A stretch of DNA of 7,146 nucleotides from CAZIHO01 sp964538875 (GCA_964538875.1 CAZIHO010000149.1:1-7146); one strand, 5' to 3'; numbered from the stretch's first letter, positions 1 through 6,904 are shown. Numbers and translations are program-made. Notes: generated from the letters alone by a model not told the origin.

Positions 1-1599
1 CACCATGACATCTATTCCATCGAGGACCTGGCCCAGCTCATCCACGACCTGAAGAACTCCAACCCGGCCGCGTCCGTGTCGGTCAAGCTGGTGTCAGAAG
101 TGGGGGTCGGCACGGTCGCCGCCGGGGTGGCCAAGGCCAAGGCGGATCATGTGGTCATTTCCGGTTTCGACGGCGGCACCGGCGCCTCGCCCCTGTCGTC
201 CATCAAGCATGCCGGCACGCCCTGGGAGTTGGGGCTGTCCGAGACCCAGCAAACCCTGGTCCTCAACCGGTTGCGGGGCCGGATCCGGGTTCAGGTGGAC
301 GGTCAGATGAAGACCGGCCGGGACGTGGTGGTGGCGGCCCTGCTGGGCGCCGACGAGTTCGGTTTTTCCACCGCGCCCCTGGTGGTGGAAGGCTGCCTCA
401 TGATGCGCAAATGCCACCTCAATACCTGCCCGGTGGGGGTCGCTACCCAGGATCCGGTCCTGCGCAAGCGCTTTACCGGCCAGCCGGAACGTGTGGTCAA
501 TTACTTCTTCTTCGTCGCCGAGGAAGTGCGTCAATACATGGCCCAAATCGGCATCCGGCGGTTCGATGAACTGATCGGCCGCAGCGATTTGCTGGATATG
601 CGCGAAGGCATCGATCACTGGAAGGCGCGGGGCATCGACTTTTCCCGGGTGCTGTATATGCCGCCGGCCATGGCCGGGGTGGCGCGCCATCACCGGGAGA
701 GCCAGGTGCATGGCCTGGACCGGGCCCTGGACCTGCGCTTCATTCCCCAGGCGCGGCCGGCCTTGGAGCGGGGCGAGCCGGTGCTGATCCAGGACCAGGT
801 CCGCAACATTAACCGCACCGTCGGCACCATCCTGTCCCATGAAGTGGCCAAGCGGTATGGTCATGCCGGTCTGCCGGATGGCACCATCCGCATCCAGTTG
901 CAGGGTACCGCCGGTCAGAGCTTCGGCGCCTTTCTGGCCCGGGGCATCAGCTTGGAGTTGACCGGCGAGGCCAACGACTATCTGGGCAAGGGGTTGTCCG
1001 GTGGCCGTATCCTGGTACGTCCGCCGGCAGACTTCCGGGGCCAGCCCACGGAAAACATTCTGGTGGGCAACACCCTGTTGTATGGCGCCATCGCCGGCGA
1101 GGTGTACCTGAGCGGCGTGGCCGGGGAACGCTTCGGTGTGCGAAATTCTGGTGCCACCGCCGTGGTGGAGGGGACCGGCGATCATGGTTGTGAGTACATG
1201 ACTGGCGGTCAGGTGGTGGTCCTGGGCCGTACCGGGCGCAATTTCGCAGCCGGCATGTCCGGCGGTATCGCCTACGTGCTGGACGAGGACGGTAACTTCG
1301 CCAGCCGTTGCAACCGGGCCATGGTGGAATTGGAGCCGGTGTCGGCGGACGAAGATCCGGACGCGGATCCCAGTCTGGATCTGACCCGTCACGATAATCT
1401 ACGTCTCCGGCGCCTGATTCAAAAGCACCTGGACTATACGGGGAGTCCCCAAGCACGGCGCATCCTGGCCGATTGGGCGGGGTTCCGGCCCAAGTTCGTC
1501 AAGGTCATGCCGGTGGACTTCCGGCGCGCCCTGGTGGCGCGTCTGGCCCAACAGGCGCCGTCCCTAGCCGTCAAGAAGGAAGCCGTCAGCCATGGGTAA
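1..1599 (+). CDS. gltB: Glutamate synthase (NADPH) large subunit, C-terminal part (5' end outside window)
   Basis: This is the last 532 residues of the large (alpha) subunit. Full-length family members are about 1,500 residues, so roughly a third is visible; the frame is open from base 1. The subunit takes ammonia released from glutamine and adds it to 2-oxoglutarate at an FMN site, with electrons supplied by GltD. Early in the fragment is the FMN-domain stretch GFDGGTGASPLSSIKHAG. It is followed by the 3Fe-4S cysteines in the family spacing C-x5-C-x4-C (visible residues 132, 138 and 143, bases 394-429), ending in CPVGVATQDP. Roughly residues 265-460 are the glycine-rich beta-helix domain, with GTAGQSFGAF and the run NSGATAVVEGTGDHG. 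A short charged tail ends in VSHG. The stop overlaps the gltD start by 8 bases, so the two are translationally coupled. No internal damage is seen. The identification is secure. Confidence 0.97.
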   Translation, partial: HHDIYSIEDLAQLIHDLKNSNPAASVSVKLVSEVGVGTVAAGVAKAKADHVVISGFDGGTGASPLSSIKHAGTPWELGLSETQQTLVLNRLRGRIRVQVDGQMKTGRDVVVAALLGADEFGFSTAPLVVEGCLMMRKCHLNTCPVGVATQDPVLRKRFTGQPERVVNYFFFVAEEVRQYMAQIGIRRFDELIGRSDLLDMREGIDHWKARGIDFSRVLYMPPAMAGVARHHRESQVHGLDRALDLRFIPQARPALERGEPVLIQDQVRNINRTVGTILSHEVAKRYGHAGLPDGTIRIQLQGTAGQSFGAFLARGISLELTGEANDYLGKGLSGGRILVRPPADFRGQPTENILVGNTLLYGAIAGEVYLSGVAGERFGVRNSGATAVVEGTGDHGCEYMTGGQVVVLGRTGRNFAAGMSGGIAYVLDEDGNFASRCNRAMVELEPVSADEDPDADPSLDLTRHDNLRLRRLIQKHLDYTGSPQARRILADWAGFRPKFVKVMPVDFRRALVARLAQQAPSLAVKKEAVSHG

Positions 1600-3055
1600 G
1601 CCCACAGGTTTTCTCGAATTTCCCCGTGTCGACCGGCGCTACGCGCCGATTCCTGACCGGCTGGTCCATTACCAAGAGTTCTTGGTGCCGCTGTCGGATG
1701 GCGAGTTGCGCAACCAGGGTGCCCGCTGTATGGATTGCGGTATTCCCTTCTGCCATCAGGGCTGTCCGGTCAACAACCTGATTCCGGACTGGAACGATCT
1801 GGTGTTCAAGGAGGATTGGCAAACCGCGTGCGAGCGCCTTCATTCCACCAACAACTTCCCGGAATTCACCGGGCGGATCTGTCCGGCGCCCTGCGAGGCG
1901 TCCTGCACCCTCAACCTCCAGGATGTGCCGGTCACCATCAAGACCATTGAGTGCGCCATCGTGGACAAGGGCTGGGAACAGGGCTGGATTCGGCCCCTGG
2001 TGGCGCCCAAGCACACCGGCAAGCGGATTGCGGTGGTGGGCTCGGGTCCGGCTGGATTGGCCTGCGCCCAGCAATTGGCCCGCGCCGGCCATCAGGTGCG
2101 GGTGCTGGAAAAGGAGGACCGCATCGGCGGTCTGTTGCGCTATGGCATCCCGGACTTCAAGCTGGACAAGGGCATCATCGACCGGCGCTTGGAGCAGATG
2201 CGGGCGGAAGGCGTGGTATTTGAGACCGGCGTGGAGGTGGGTGTCACCATCAGCGCCGACCAGTTGCGGGCCGACTGCGACGCCCTGGTGCTGGCCATGG
2301 GGTCGGAGCAGCCCCGGGACCTGCCGGTGCCGGGCCGGGAATTGGACGGCGTTTGCTTCGCCATGGACTTCCTCAAGGGCAATTCCCGCTGGGTGCAGAA
2401 CGGCATGGATAGCCTGGAGCCCCCGATCCACGCCAAGGGCAAGCAGGTGTTGGTGATCGGCGGTGGTGATACCGGGTCGGACTGTATCGGCACCTCCAAT
2501 CGCCACGGCGCCCTGTCCGTGACCCAGATCGAAATCCTGCCCCAACCGCCGGAGCGGGAAAACAAAGATCTGACTTGGCCGGATTGGCCCACCCGCATGC
2601 GCACCTCCAGTTCCCAGGAGGAGGGCTGCACCCGTCTGTGGAGCGTCGCCACCAAGGAATTTGTCGGGGACGCCCAGGGCCGGGTCCAGGCGGCCCGCTG
2701 CGTCAAGCTGGCCTGGGAGCAGGATAGTCAGGGACGTTGGACCATGGAGGAAATTGCCGGGTCAGAATTCGAGATTCCCTGCCAACTGGTGACCCTGGCC
2801 ATGGGTTTCGTGCATCCGGTGCGGGCCGGCCTGGTGGCACAACTGATGGACGAGGGCCTGGCCCTGGACCCGCGCGGGAACGTGGCGGCGGATACGGACG
2901 GCGCCGGCGCCTACCACACCAATGTGCCTGGTCTGTTCAGCGCCGGGGACGCGCGGCGCGGCCAGTCCCTGGTGGTCTGGGCGATCCGGGAAGGCCGCCA
3001 GTGCGCCCGGGCGGTGGATGAATGGCTCATGGGCAGCTCAAAACTGCCCCGGTGA
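1592..3055 (+). CDS. gltD: Glutamate synthase (NADPH) small subunit
   Basis: The 487-residue beta subunit of glutamate synthase is a cytoplasmic FAD protein. It oxidises NADPH and passes electrons through 4Fe-4S clusters to GltB. The N-terminal part carries two cysteine groups: C46, C49, C54 and C58 (CMDCGIPFCHQGCP), then C97, C101 and C105 (CPAPCEASC). An FAD-binding GSGPAG follows at residues 150-155 with IGGLLRYGIPDFKLDK just after it, and an NADPH-binding GGGDTG lies at 290-295. The C-terminal FAD motif is GLFSAGDARRGQSLVVWAI, from about residue 447. ATG 1592 lies inside the end of gltB with AAGGA at 1576-1580 in front of it. That start gives the usual N-terminus, ending just upstream of the cysteine region, and normal length (E. 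coli GltD is about 470 residues). The RTSSSQEEGC stretch near 337-346 is typical of proteobacterial GltD rather than the many GltD-like oxidoreductases, and the adjacent gltB confirms the assignment. Confidence 0.97.
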   Translation: MGKPTGFLEFPRVDRRYAPIPDRLVHYQEFLVPLSDGELRNQGARCMDCGIPFCHQGCPVNNLIPDWNDLVFKEDWQTACERLHSTNNFPEFTGRICPAPCEASCTLNLQDVPVTIKTIECAIVDKGWEQGWIRPLVAPKHTGKRIAVVGSGPAGLACAQQLARAGHQVRVLEKEDRIGGLLRYGIPDFKLDKGIIDRRLEQMRAEGVVFETGVEVGVTISADQLRADCDALVLAMGSEQPRDLPVPGRELDGVCFAMDFLKGNSRWVQNGMDSLEPPIHAKGKQVLVIGGGDTGSDCIGTSNRHGALSVTQIEILPQPPERENKDLTWPDWPTRMRTSSSQEEGCTRLWSVATKEFVGDAQGRVQAARCVKLAWEQDSQGRWTMEEIAGSEFEIPCQLVTLAMGFVHPVRAGLVAQLMDEGLALDPRGNVAADTDGAGAYHTNVPGLFSAGDARRGQSLVVWAIREGRQCARAVDEWLMGSSKLPR

Positions 3056-3063
3056 TCCTTACA

Positions 3064-3095
3064 GCGCCGCCGGTATTGTGCCGGCGGCGCGTCTT
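3064..3095 (+). terminator. Candidate gltBD terminator hairpin
   Basis: A perfect 10-bp stem, GCGCCGCCGG (3064-3073) with CCGGCGGCGC (3081-3090), encloses a 7-base loop 9 bases after the gltD stop. It is followed only by GTCTT, so the usual T-run is poor. By stem strength and position it is a likely intrinsic or assisted terminator. It could instead be a transcript-stabilising or attenuating hairpin. Confidence 0.6.
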
Positions 3096-3123
3096 GACGG
3101 TGCTTCCACCCGGCGGGCAGAAT
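3094..3123 (+). promoter_or_regulatory. Candidate sigma70-type promoter for the mla operon
   Basis: TTGACG at 3094-3099 matches the -35 consensus at 5 of 6 bases. CAGAAT at 3118-3123 matches the -10 consensus at 4 of 6, with an 18-base spacer. Transcription would start near 3130, which favours ATG 3158 over ATG 3122 as the mlaF start. The -35 abuts the end of the preceding hairpin. Such matches can arise by chance, but this one sits in the only sizeable gap between gltD and mlaF. Confidence 0.45.
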
Positions 3124-3130
3124 GCCGGGT
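3108..3130. repeat. Inverted repeat overlapping the candidate mla -10 (possible operator)
   Basis: ACCCGGC (3108-3114) and GCCGGGT (3124-3130) are exact inverted repeats separated by the 9 bases GGGCAGAAT, which contain the proposed -10. The dyad could bind a dimeric regulator, form a 5' hairpin, or act as a second weak terminator for gltBD since TT follows it. No known regulator site is recognised. Confidence 0.4.
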
Positions 3131-3157
3131 TTCCACTCATGCCAGTCGGTACCGATC

Positions 3158-4030
3158 ATGACCAACAGTCGCCCCCGGCGGCGCTCCCGGATTTTGGAGG
3201 ATGACCCACCCCGGTCCCGGGCGGGCGGAGAACTGTTGGTCCAGATTCGCGGACTCAGGTTCCGGCGCGGCGATCTGGTGATTTTCGACGGCGTGGACCT
3301 GGATATCCGACGCGGCCAGGTGACCGCCATCATGGGACCCAGCGGCACCGGCAAGACCACCCTGCTCAAGCTCATCAGCGGCCAACTGCGGCCGGACGCC
3401 GGCGTCATCCTGGTGGACGGCCAGGACGTGCATCGCCTGGGCCGCGGGGATTTGTATCGGCTGCGTACCCGTATGGGTATGTTGTTCCAGAGCGGCGCTC
3501 TACTCACCGACCTCAGCGTATTCGACAATGTGGCCTATCCGCTGCGGGAACACACCGGTCTGCCGGAACCCATGATCCGCAAGCTGGTGCTGCTGAAGCT
3601 GGAGGCGGTGGGCCTGCGGGGCGCTTGGAATCTGATGCCGAGCGCCCTGTCCGGAGGCATGGCGCGGCGGGTGGCGCTGGCGCGCGCTATTGCCCTGGAC
3701 CCTATGATGATCCTGTACGACGAGCCCTTCACCGGCCAGGACCCCATTTCCATGGGGGTGCTGGTGCAGTTGATCCGGGGTCTCAATGACGCCAGCCATA
3801 TGACCAGCTTGGTGGTGTCCCACGACGTAAGGGAAACCGCCAGCATCGCCGATCAGGTGTATGTGATTTCCCAGGGGCGGGTGATGGCGGAGGGGAGTCC
3901 GGAGCAGGTATTGGCGTCCGAGTCGGACTGGGTGCGCCAATTTTTGCGCGGCCTGCCGGATGGCCCGGTGCATTTCCATTACCCGGCGCCGGCGCTGGCC
4001 CAGGACTTTCCGGGGATCGGCCATGTTTGA
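3158..4030 (+). CDS. mlaF: Phospholipid ABC transporter ATP-binding protein MlaF
   Basis: ATPase of the MlaFEDB complex, which moves phospholipids between the inner membrane and the periplasmic carrier MlaC and helps keep the outer membrane asymmetric. Numbered from ATG 3158 (290 residues), it has Walker A GPSGTGKTT at 60-68, the Q-loop in LFQSGALL (Q111), the ABC signature LSGGM at 164-168, Walker B ending in D188-E189 (ILYDEPF), the D-loop GQDP and the H-loop H222 in VVSHD. FTGQDPISMGVLVQL and the C-terminal tail GLPDGPVHFHYPAP are typical of MlaF rather than generic ABC ATPases. An in-frame ATG at 3122 would give 302 residues but lies before the predicted transcription start. ATG 3158 also has a weak ribosome site. 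TTG 3236, with GGAG at 3227-3230, is a third option and would remove an Arg-rich leader that E. coli MlaF lacks. The gene overlaps mlaE by 8 bases. Confidence 0.95.
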   Translation: MTNSRPRRRSRILEDDPPRSRAGGELLVQIRGLRFRRGDLVIFDGVDLDIRRGQVTAIMGPSGTGKTTLLKLISGQLRPDAGVILVDGQDVHRLGRGDLYRLRTRMGMLFQSGALLTDLSVFDNVAYPLREHTGLPEPMIRKLVLLKLEAVGLRGAWNLMPSALSGGMARRVALARAIALDPMMILYDEPFTGQDPISMGVLVQLIRGLNDASHMTSLVVSHDVRETASIADQVYVISQGRVMAEGSPEQVLASESDWVRQFLRGLPDGPVHFHYPAPALAQDFPGIGHV

Positions 4031-4802
4031 CGGATTGGCGGGTTTGGGCCGGGTTGGACTCGGGGTCCTGGAGCGTCTGGGCCGGGGCCATCTGCTGTTG
4101 TGGTCGATCCTGGGCGGGCTGCCCAGCCTGGTGCCACGCCCCGGCCTGTTGATCCGCCAGCTCCATTCCGTGGGTGTGCTGTCGGTACTGATCGTGGCGG
4201 TGTCTGGCGTTTTCGTGGGCATGGTGCTGGGCTTGCAGGGCTATTACACGCTATCCCAATTTGGTGCTTCCGCCAGCCTGGGGGTGGTGGTGGCCGCGTC
4301 CCTGGTGCGGGAACTGGGCCCGGTGGTGACCGCCCTCCTGTTCGCTGGTCGCGCTGGCTCGGCCCTGACCGCCGAAATCGGTTTGATGAAGGCCACCGAG
4401 CAGTTGTCCGGGCTGGAAATGATGGCGGTGGACCCGATCCGGCGCATTCTTACGCCCCGCTTTCTGGCCGGTTGCCTCTCCATGCCCCTGCTGGCCGCCC
4501 TGTTCAGCGCGGTCGGCGTATTGGGCGGTTACTTCGTGGGCGTGGGGCTGCTTGGCGTGGACGAGGGTTCCTTCTGGAGTCAAATGCAGTCCAAGATCGA
4601 CTTCCACGGCGACGTCCGTAACGGCATCGTCAAGAGCTTGGTGTTTGGCTGGGTATGCAGTTGGATCGCCCTGTTCCAGGGCTATGACGCGCTGCCCACC
4701 TCCGAGGGGGTCAGCCGCGCCACCACCCGCACTGTGGTCCATTCCGCCTTGGCGGTGTTGGGCCTGGACTTCGTCCTGACCGCGCTCATGTTTGGAGAAT
4801 AA
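4023..4802 (+). CDS. mlaE: Phospholipid ABC transporter permease MlaE
   Basis: Inner-membrane permease of the Mla transporter, 259 residues, essentially the same length as E. coli MlaE. A dimer sits between MlaF on the cytoplasmic side and the MlaD ring on the periplasmic side. An amphipathic N-terminal region leads to hydrophobic segments at about 50-72, 86-107, 146-177, 200-218 and 238-257. The conserved block LVRELGPVVTALLFAGRAGS (94-113), followed by ALTAEIGLMKATEQ, is the diagnostic core of the MlaE/YrbE family and includes the loop that contacts the ATPase. KIDFHGDVRNGIVKS (191-205) and the end GLDFVLTALMFGE also fit. ATG 4023 lies within the end of mlaF (ATGTTTGA overlap), with GGGGA at 4012-4016 as ribosome site. 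Longer readings upstream overlap mlaF further and have no family support. Confidence 0.97.
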   Translation: MFDGLAGLGRVGLGVLERLGRGHLLLWSILGGLPSLVPRPGLLIRQLHSVGVLSVLIVAVSGVFVGMVLGLQGYYTLSQFGASASLGVVVAASLVRELGPVVTALLFAGRAGSALTAEIGLMKATEQLSGLEMMAVDPIRRILTPRFLAGCLSMPLLAALFSAVGVLGGYFVGVGLLGVDEGSFWSQMQSKIDFHGDVRNGIVKSLVFGWVCSWIALFQGYDALPTSEGVSRATTRTVVHSALAVLGLDFVLTALMFGE

Positions 4803-4805
4803 CCA

Positions 4806-5279
4806 ATGGGCAGACAGCGAGCCGTCGAAATCGGCGTCGGCGCCTTCATGGCGGTGGGCCTAGTGGCCCTGTTCTTCCTGGCCATGCAGGTCAGCAACCT
4901 GAGCGCCGCCGCCAGCAGTGACGGCTACCGGGTGCAGGCCCGCTTCAAGAACGTGGGCAGCCTCAAGGCACGGGCACCAGTGAGCCTGGGAGGGGTACGG
5001 ATCGGGCGGGTGGAAGCCATTGCCCTGGATACAGAGAGCTTTGATGCAGTGGTCACACTGCGCATTGAGTCCAAGTACAATCGCATTCCCGATGATACCT
5101 TCGCCAACATCTACACCGCCGGGTTGCTGGGCGAGCAATACGTGGGACTAGATCCGGGCGGCAGCGATAAGAACTTAGGGGAGGGCGGCGAGATCCGCCA
5201 AACCCAGTCGGCGCTGGTGTTGGAGCAAATCATCGGCCAATTCCTGTTTAGCAAGGCGGAAGGCAGTGATAAGAAATAA
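4806..5279 (+). CDS. mlaD: Phospholipid transport MCE-domain protein MlaD
   Basis: MlaD is anchored in the inner membrane and forms a hexameric ring in the periplasm that channels phospholipid between MlaE and MlaC. The 157-residue product has a short basic N-terminus, one hydrophobic anchor at about residues 9-28, and a single MCE domain at about 40-118. That domain runs from YRVQARFKNVGSLK through VSLGGVRIGRV and IYTAGLLGEQYVGLDPG. The C-terminal helix SALVLEQIIGQFLFSK (135-150) matches the pore-lining helix of MlaD. Multi-MCE relatives such as PqiB and LetB are much longer. It starts 3 bases after the mlaE stop with a good ribosome site (GGAGA at 4794-4798). Its last 14 bases overlap the start of mlaC. 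Confidence 0.97.
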   Translation: MGRQRAVEIGVGAFMAVGLVALFFLAMQVSNLSAAASSDGYRVQARFKNVGSLKARAPVSLGGVRIGRVEAIALDTESFDAVVTLRIESKYNRIPDDTFANIYTAGLLGEQYVGLDPGGSDKNLGEGGEIRQTQSALVLEQIIGQFLFSKAEGSDKK

Positions 5280-5892
5280 GACCATTTGGAGCTTGCTGTT
5301 GGGGGTTTGGTTGAGCCTATGGCCCTGGCTGGGCCAGGCCCAGTCCGTGGAGCAAGCTTCCAACCTGGTGCGGGATACCGCAGACCAGATGCTCGCCACT
5401 CTCAAGGCGCGCCGCGCCGAGTTGGACCGGGATCCGGGCCTGATCTACCAGCTGGTGCGGGAAAACCTGGTGCCCAAGTTTGATTTTCAGCGCATCACCC
5501 AGTCCGCCATGGGAGCGAACTGGCGCAAGGCCAGCGCCGAGCAAAGAACTCAGCTGGTGGAGCAATTCCAGCGCTTGCTGGTGCGTACCTACGCCAAGGC
5601 GCTGCTCAATTATTCGGGGCAAAAGATTCGCTACCTGCCCCTCAATCCAGCCCGCAGCGGTGACGAGGTGACGGTCCAAACCCAGGTGGCGGAGGGCGGC
5701 GCTCCGCCCATTCCCATCGACTACCGGCTAGCCTGGGAAAGCGGCGTCTGGAAGGTGTACGACATCAGCATCGACGGCGTGAGCCTAGTCGCCAACTACC
5801 GGACCAGTTTCGCCGACGAGATCCGCAAGGGCGGCGTCGATGGCTTGATTGGTACCCTGCAAGCCCGCAACCAGGCGCCTAGCGTACCTTGA
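5266..5892 (+). CDS. mlaC: Periplasmic phospholipid-binding protein MlaC
   Basis: Soluble carrier that moves phospholipid across the periplasm between MlaFEDB and the outer-membrane MlaA complex. The 208-residue precursor (E. coli is 211) starts with a Sec signal: basic MIRNK, a hydrophobic stretch about residues 7-22, and probable cleavage after LGQA at residue 25. The mature part shows MlaC-family blocks: KFDFQRITQSAMGANWRKAS (71-90), AEQRTQLVEQFQRLLVRTYA (91-110), the strand region ending WKVYDISIDGVSLVANYRTS (162-181), and the final helix. The GTG start at 5266 lies inside the end of mlaD behind GGAAGG (5258-5263). No in-frame ATG occurs until residue 42, so GTG is well supported. The stop TGA shares 3 of its bases with the TTG start of the next gene. 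Confidence 0.96.
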   Translation: MIRNKTIWSLLLGVWLSLWPWLGQAQSVEQASNLVRDTADQMLATLKARRAELDRDPGLIYQLVRENLVPKFDFQRITQSAMGANWRKASAEQRTQLVEQFQRLLVRTYAKALLNYSGQKIRYLPLNPARSGDEVTVQTQVAEGGAPPIPIDYRLAWESGVWKVYDISIDGVSLVANYRTSFADEIRKGGVDGLIGTLQARNQAPSVP

Positions 5893-6188
5893 ACCGGGCC
5901 TCGCTACGCCGTGAGCACAACCTGATTTTGGTCAGTGGGGTGCTGGATTTCTTGACCGTGGGCGCCCTGCTGGACCAGGGCCTGGCGTTGTTCGGCACCG
6001 ATCAGGACCTGATCCTGGATTTAGCCGAGGTGGAACGGGCCAACAGCGCCGGCTTGGCGTTGCTGTTGGAGTGGCTGGATGCCGCCCAGCGGCGCGGTCA
6101 AGGCTTGCGGTTTAGACACTTGCCAGAATCCCTGCTGGCCATCGCCGGCATGAGCCATCTGGAAGAGCATTTGCCCCTGGTGGATTGA
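5889..6188 (+). CDS. mlaB: STAS-domain subunit of the Mla phospholipid transporter, MlaB
   Basis: A 99-residue cytoplasmic STAS protein. In known Mla systems MlaB binds MlaF and is needed for assembly and activity of the ABC transporter. The STAS fold is visible as LILVSGVLDF (beta 2 and the turn), LILDLAEVERANSAGLALLLEWL (beta 3 and the helix at about 41-63) and LRFRHLPESLLAIAGMSHLE. Ser53 aligns with the Thr that is important in E. coli MlaB (RVDTGGLALLL there). The preceding acidic residue is Asn52 here instead of Asp, which is unusual for the STAS motif. The most likely start is TTG 5889 in a TTGA overlap with the mlaC stop. It has no strong ribosome site, so expression probably depends on coupling to mlaC. 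No ATG or GTG fits without cutting into the first strand. Low sequence conservation is normal for this family, so position in the operon is part of the evidence. Confidence 0.88.
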   Translation: MNRASLRREHNLILVSGVLDFLTVGALLDQGLALFGTDQDLILDLAEVERANSAGLALLLEWLDAAQRRGQGLRFRHLPESLLAIAGMSHLEEHLPLVD

Positions 6189-6211
6189 GGGTTCCCGCCG
6201 GGGCCGGCCGG

Positions 6212-6823
6212 TCAGTTACCCCGCGCCGCCAGTATCCGCTCCACGGTGTCCACGATCACCTGAGTCTGGGGATCAATCTCGATGTTGACCTGGTCCCCCG
6301 GTCCGCGCGTGCCGATGTTGGTGCGGGCCAAGGTTTCCGGGATGAGGTTCACGTCGAATTCCTCAGCGGTCACCGCGCCGATGGTCAGGCTGATGCCGTC
6401 GATTCCAATATAGCCTTTGGTGAACAGATACTTACCAAGTCCGGCCGGAATCTGGAACCAGATCCGGTGGTTGTGTTCGGTCCGTTCCAGACGGGATACC
6501 TGGGCGGTGCATAAAATATGACCGGACATGGCGTGGCCGCCGATTTCATCCCCCAAGCGTGCGGCCCGCTCCACATTGACCCGGTCCCCAACCCGCAACT
6601 CCCCCAGGTTGGTGACCCGCAACGTCTCCCGCATCAGATCGAACCGGGCCCGCAGCCCGTCCAGGGCCACTAGGGTCAGGCAACAGCCGTTGTGGGCCAC
6701 GGACGCGCCGGGCACCAGTCCCGCCGCCAACTCCGGCGCCAGCCCCAGGGTATGGGTGCGAAACTCTGGATGAGTCTCTATAGCCAGCACCTCGGCGGTG
6801 CCCTGAACGATGCCTGTGAACAT
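6212..6823 (-). CDS. ribE: Riboflavin synthase, alpha chain
   Basis: Converts two molecules of 6,7-dimethyl-8-ribityllumazine into riboflavin plus a pyrimidine product; it works as a cytoplasmic homotrimer. The 203-residue protein (the E. coli enzyme, also called RibC, is 213) has two lumazine-binding repeats, about 1-97 and 98-200. It begins with the hallmark MFTGIVQG. Active-site positions known from the E. coli enzyme are present: Phe2, Ser41 and Cys48 in ASVAHNGCCLT, His102 in MSGHIL, and the Ser of IDGISLT at 145. The end, VNIEIDPQTQVIVDTVERIL, is also typical. ATG 6823 has GGAAGG 6 bases upstream on the minus strand (complement of 6830-6835). A longer reading to 6910 adds 29 residues that precede MFTGIV and have no family support. 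The gene stands alone, convergent with mlaB and 23 bases from it; other rib genes are not in view. Confidence 0.97.
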   Translation of the reverse strand: MFTGIVQGTAEVLAIETHPEFRTHTLGLAPELAAGLVPGASVAHNGCCLTLVALDGLRARFDLMRETLRVTNLGELRVGDRVNVERAARLGDEIGGHAMSGHILCTAQVSRLERTEHNHRIWFQIPAGLGKYLFTKGYIGIDGISLTIGAVTAEEFDVNLIPETLARTNIGTRGPGDQVNIEIDPQTQVIVDTVERILAARGN

Positions 6824-6904
6824 ATCCCACCTTCCGCCCAACTTGGCGCCCCATGTTACCACTGGCCGGGCTTGGGTCGGCGCGGCGTTTTTCTGCCAGC
6901 TTCC
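6824..6904 (-). promoter_or_regulatory. ribE 5' leader and likely promoter region
   Basis: About 80 bases between the ribE start and the first IS-like sequence. It holds the ribosome site and, on the minus strand, TAACAT (complement of 6855-6860), a 4-of-6 match to a -10 without a convincing -35 at the right distance. I see no FMN riboswitch; the leader is too short for the usual conserved RFN element. The true promoter cannot be placed from sequence. Confidence 0.3.

Noticed and set aside
94..1392. 432-codon open frame on the minus strand opposite gltB
   Set aside because: It lies wholly inside a well-conserved glutamate synthase gene. Its translation resembles no protein I recognise and is rich in His, Gln and Gly, as expected when GC-rich coding DNA is read antisense.
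1586..2545. 319-codon open frame on the minus strand opposite gltD
   Set aside because: Same reason: it mirrors the gltD coding sequence, with no motif and no ribosome site of its own.
3056..3157. Small RNA gene or riboswitch in the gltD-mlaF spacer
   Set aside because: The spacer is about 100 bases and is accounted for by a hairpin and promoter-like elements. No conserved aptamer pattern is recognisable.
3500..4222. 240-codon minus-strand frame crossing mlaF and mlaE
   Set aside because: It spans the junction of two genes secure on the plus strand and shows low-complexity Pro/Arg/His content without family features.
6197..6208. GC-rich dyad GCCGG-GG-CCGGC between mlaB and ribE as a bidirectional terminator
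   Set aside because: The loop would be only 2 bases, the stem is 5 bp, and neither side has a T-run. It contains the palindrome GGCCGGCC, which is not unusual in DNA of this composition.
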